Shown here piece after piece: positions 63,215 to 64,000 of a stretch of 64,000 bases of DNA. The notes under the pieces were generated by a model. It had not been told where the DNA came from. It saw only the letters and a program-made list of their open reading frames with translations, and did not search any database. The stretch's first letter is position 1. Each line of letters opens with the position of its first letter. The stretch is from positions 875,501 to 939,500 of the forward strand of contig NC_089990.1 in the NCBI RefSeq assembly GCF_036417845.1, written 5' to 3'. Made by a program: the position numbers and the translations under genes. The DNA comes from Apteryx mantelli (lineage: Eukaryota; Chordata; Aves; Apterygiformes; Apterygidae).

Positions 63215-64000
63215 TTGTTGTTCAGTTTTGCACATATCGCAGGCAGAGGTCTCTTCAGCCCGCTGATCTTCCTCTCTTTTCCGTTTCCAGGCATTGCCTG
63301 ACCTGTCCCAGTTAATAATTGACACGTTACCCTTGCCACGTGGGCCTTGCACATTTACTGAACGTGCAGCAGTGAAGCTGTTTCTCCAGGCGTTTGAAGG
63401 ATTCCTTATCTGAACGGGGCACTTGTCATCCAGTGCCGGTTACAGGCTGAGTGAGTGTTAACGGCTGGCTGTGGGAAGGGACCTTAATAAACAGAACAGC
63501 TTGGAGGACCTCTCTTAATGAGAAAGTGCCCCAGGGGGCTTGGCTATTTCATGTCTCACCACAAAAAGGCACATTGCCATCTTAAGTTCTTATATTGTTA
63601 TGCAGTCAGCCAAGATTAGCAGTTCTTTTCTCCTGCTTTCTCAGCGTCCATCGTGCAGATCCAACCGGAACACCAGGTTTGTGTCACAGATTGTTGCTGC
63701 CAGTTCAGAGAAAGCTTAGGACCAGCAAAACTTCATGGCAGCACTGAGTCAGGTTGTGGTTTGATATTACACCTTGTGTACATAAGATACAGCTGCTGAA
63801 TTTCAGGCTGCTGCTGAAAGAAACAGTCTCTCCCTTTGCATTGGATCTAGAAATTGCATAGGTTTTGGGAGCTAATCCGACTGGAAAACATTCATCGGTG
63901 CAATCATGATTGCTGCACTCAGCGCAAAGAAAGCAGCAGGAGCATGTGGCAGTCAACTGGATTAGGTGTAACATCAAACTGCGCCCTCGGGTCTGATGAT

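Larger units (their letters stand above)
12310..64000 (+). other. STARD8: STARD8 (DLC3) gene, 5' portion (inferred extent)
   Basis: STARD8 is a Rho GTPase-activating protein of the DLC family; long forms have SAM, RhoGAP and START domains and act at focal adhesions. Only possible N-terminal exons lie here (12310-12825, 31302-31346, 38829-38862, 46460-46658). I searched the translated frames for the SAM-domain signature and found none, so the core of the gene lies to the right. The placement relies on YIPF6-STARD8 synteny and on the N-terminal peptide at 31302. The left limit is uncertain because the 12.3-kb exon may not belong to this gene. Confidence 0.55.
53801..64000 (+). other. STARD8: STARD8 intron, right part (runs off the window)
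   Basis: No SAM, RhoGAP or START exon was recognised up to the window edge. Moderately GC-rich stretches at 53860-54700 and 58000-58620 keep several frames open by composition. Two MIR-like fragments lie near the right edge. AT-rich blocks at 56080-56160 and 60000-60420 have no recognised role. Confidence 0.45.

Noticed and set aside
38863..64000. Search for STARD8 SAM, RhoGAP and START exons on the + strand.
   Set aside because: No translated segment shows the SAM (EACDWLRA-like) or later domain signatures, so these exons are placed outside the window.

Overview
The window looks like chromosomal DNA of a land vertebrate, most likely a sauropsid (a bird; a crocodilian or turtle is also possible). 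It has split genes with GT..AG introns, no mammalian Alu or L1 copies, few interspersed repeats, weak CR1-like and old MIR-like fragments, and GC-rich CpG clusters in AT-richer background. Nothing bacterial or viral was seen.

At the left edge are the last three coding exons of YIPF6 (1372-2491, + strand), a Golgi multipass membrane protein of the Yip1 family. Its earlier exons lie outside the window. A poly(A) signal follows at 2722, and a better-placed distal one at 6199 suggests a long 3'UTR alternative.

Most of the rest appears to be the 5' part of STARD8 (DLC3, a RhoGAP/START protein), which follows YIPF6 on the same strand in vertebrates. The assignment rests on a 15-codon first coding exon (31302-31346, MPLLDFFWACFKRAK, donor GTAAG) and a 34-nt microexon (38829-38862). 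Together they make a short N-terminal peptide ending in phase 1. The SAM, RhoGAP and START exons are not in the window, so the next intron runs beyond 64000. Two further candidate N-terminal exons also end in phase 1 and could splice to the same downstream exon. One is a 516-nt exon at 12310-12825 that I do not recognise; it carries a zinc-ribbon-like cysteine pattern. The other is a CpG-island exon at 46460-46658. This fits a gene with several alternative promoters, as known for the DLC family, but the joining is inferred.

The remaining sequence is intergenic or intronic. It holds GC-rich clusters (about 9.5-9.8, 18.5-19.3, 22.6-22.9, 31.0-31.3 and 46.2-47.0 kb), two GC-rich minisatellites, four antisense MIR-like fragments, CR1-like remnants, homopolymer tracts and a Z-DNA-prone tract. 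Most long open frames in GC-rich stretches are judged to be chance.
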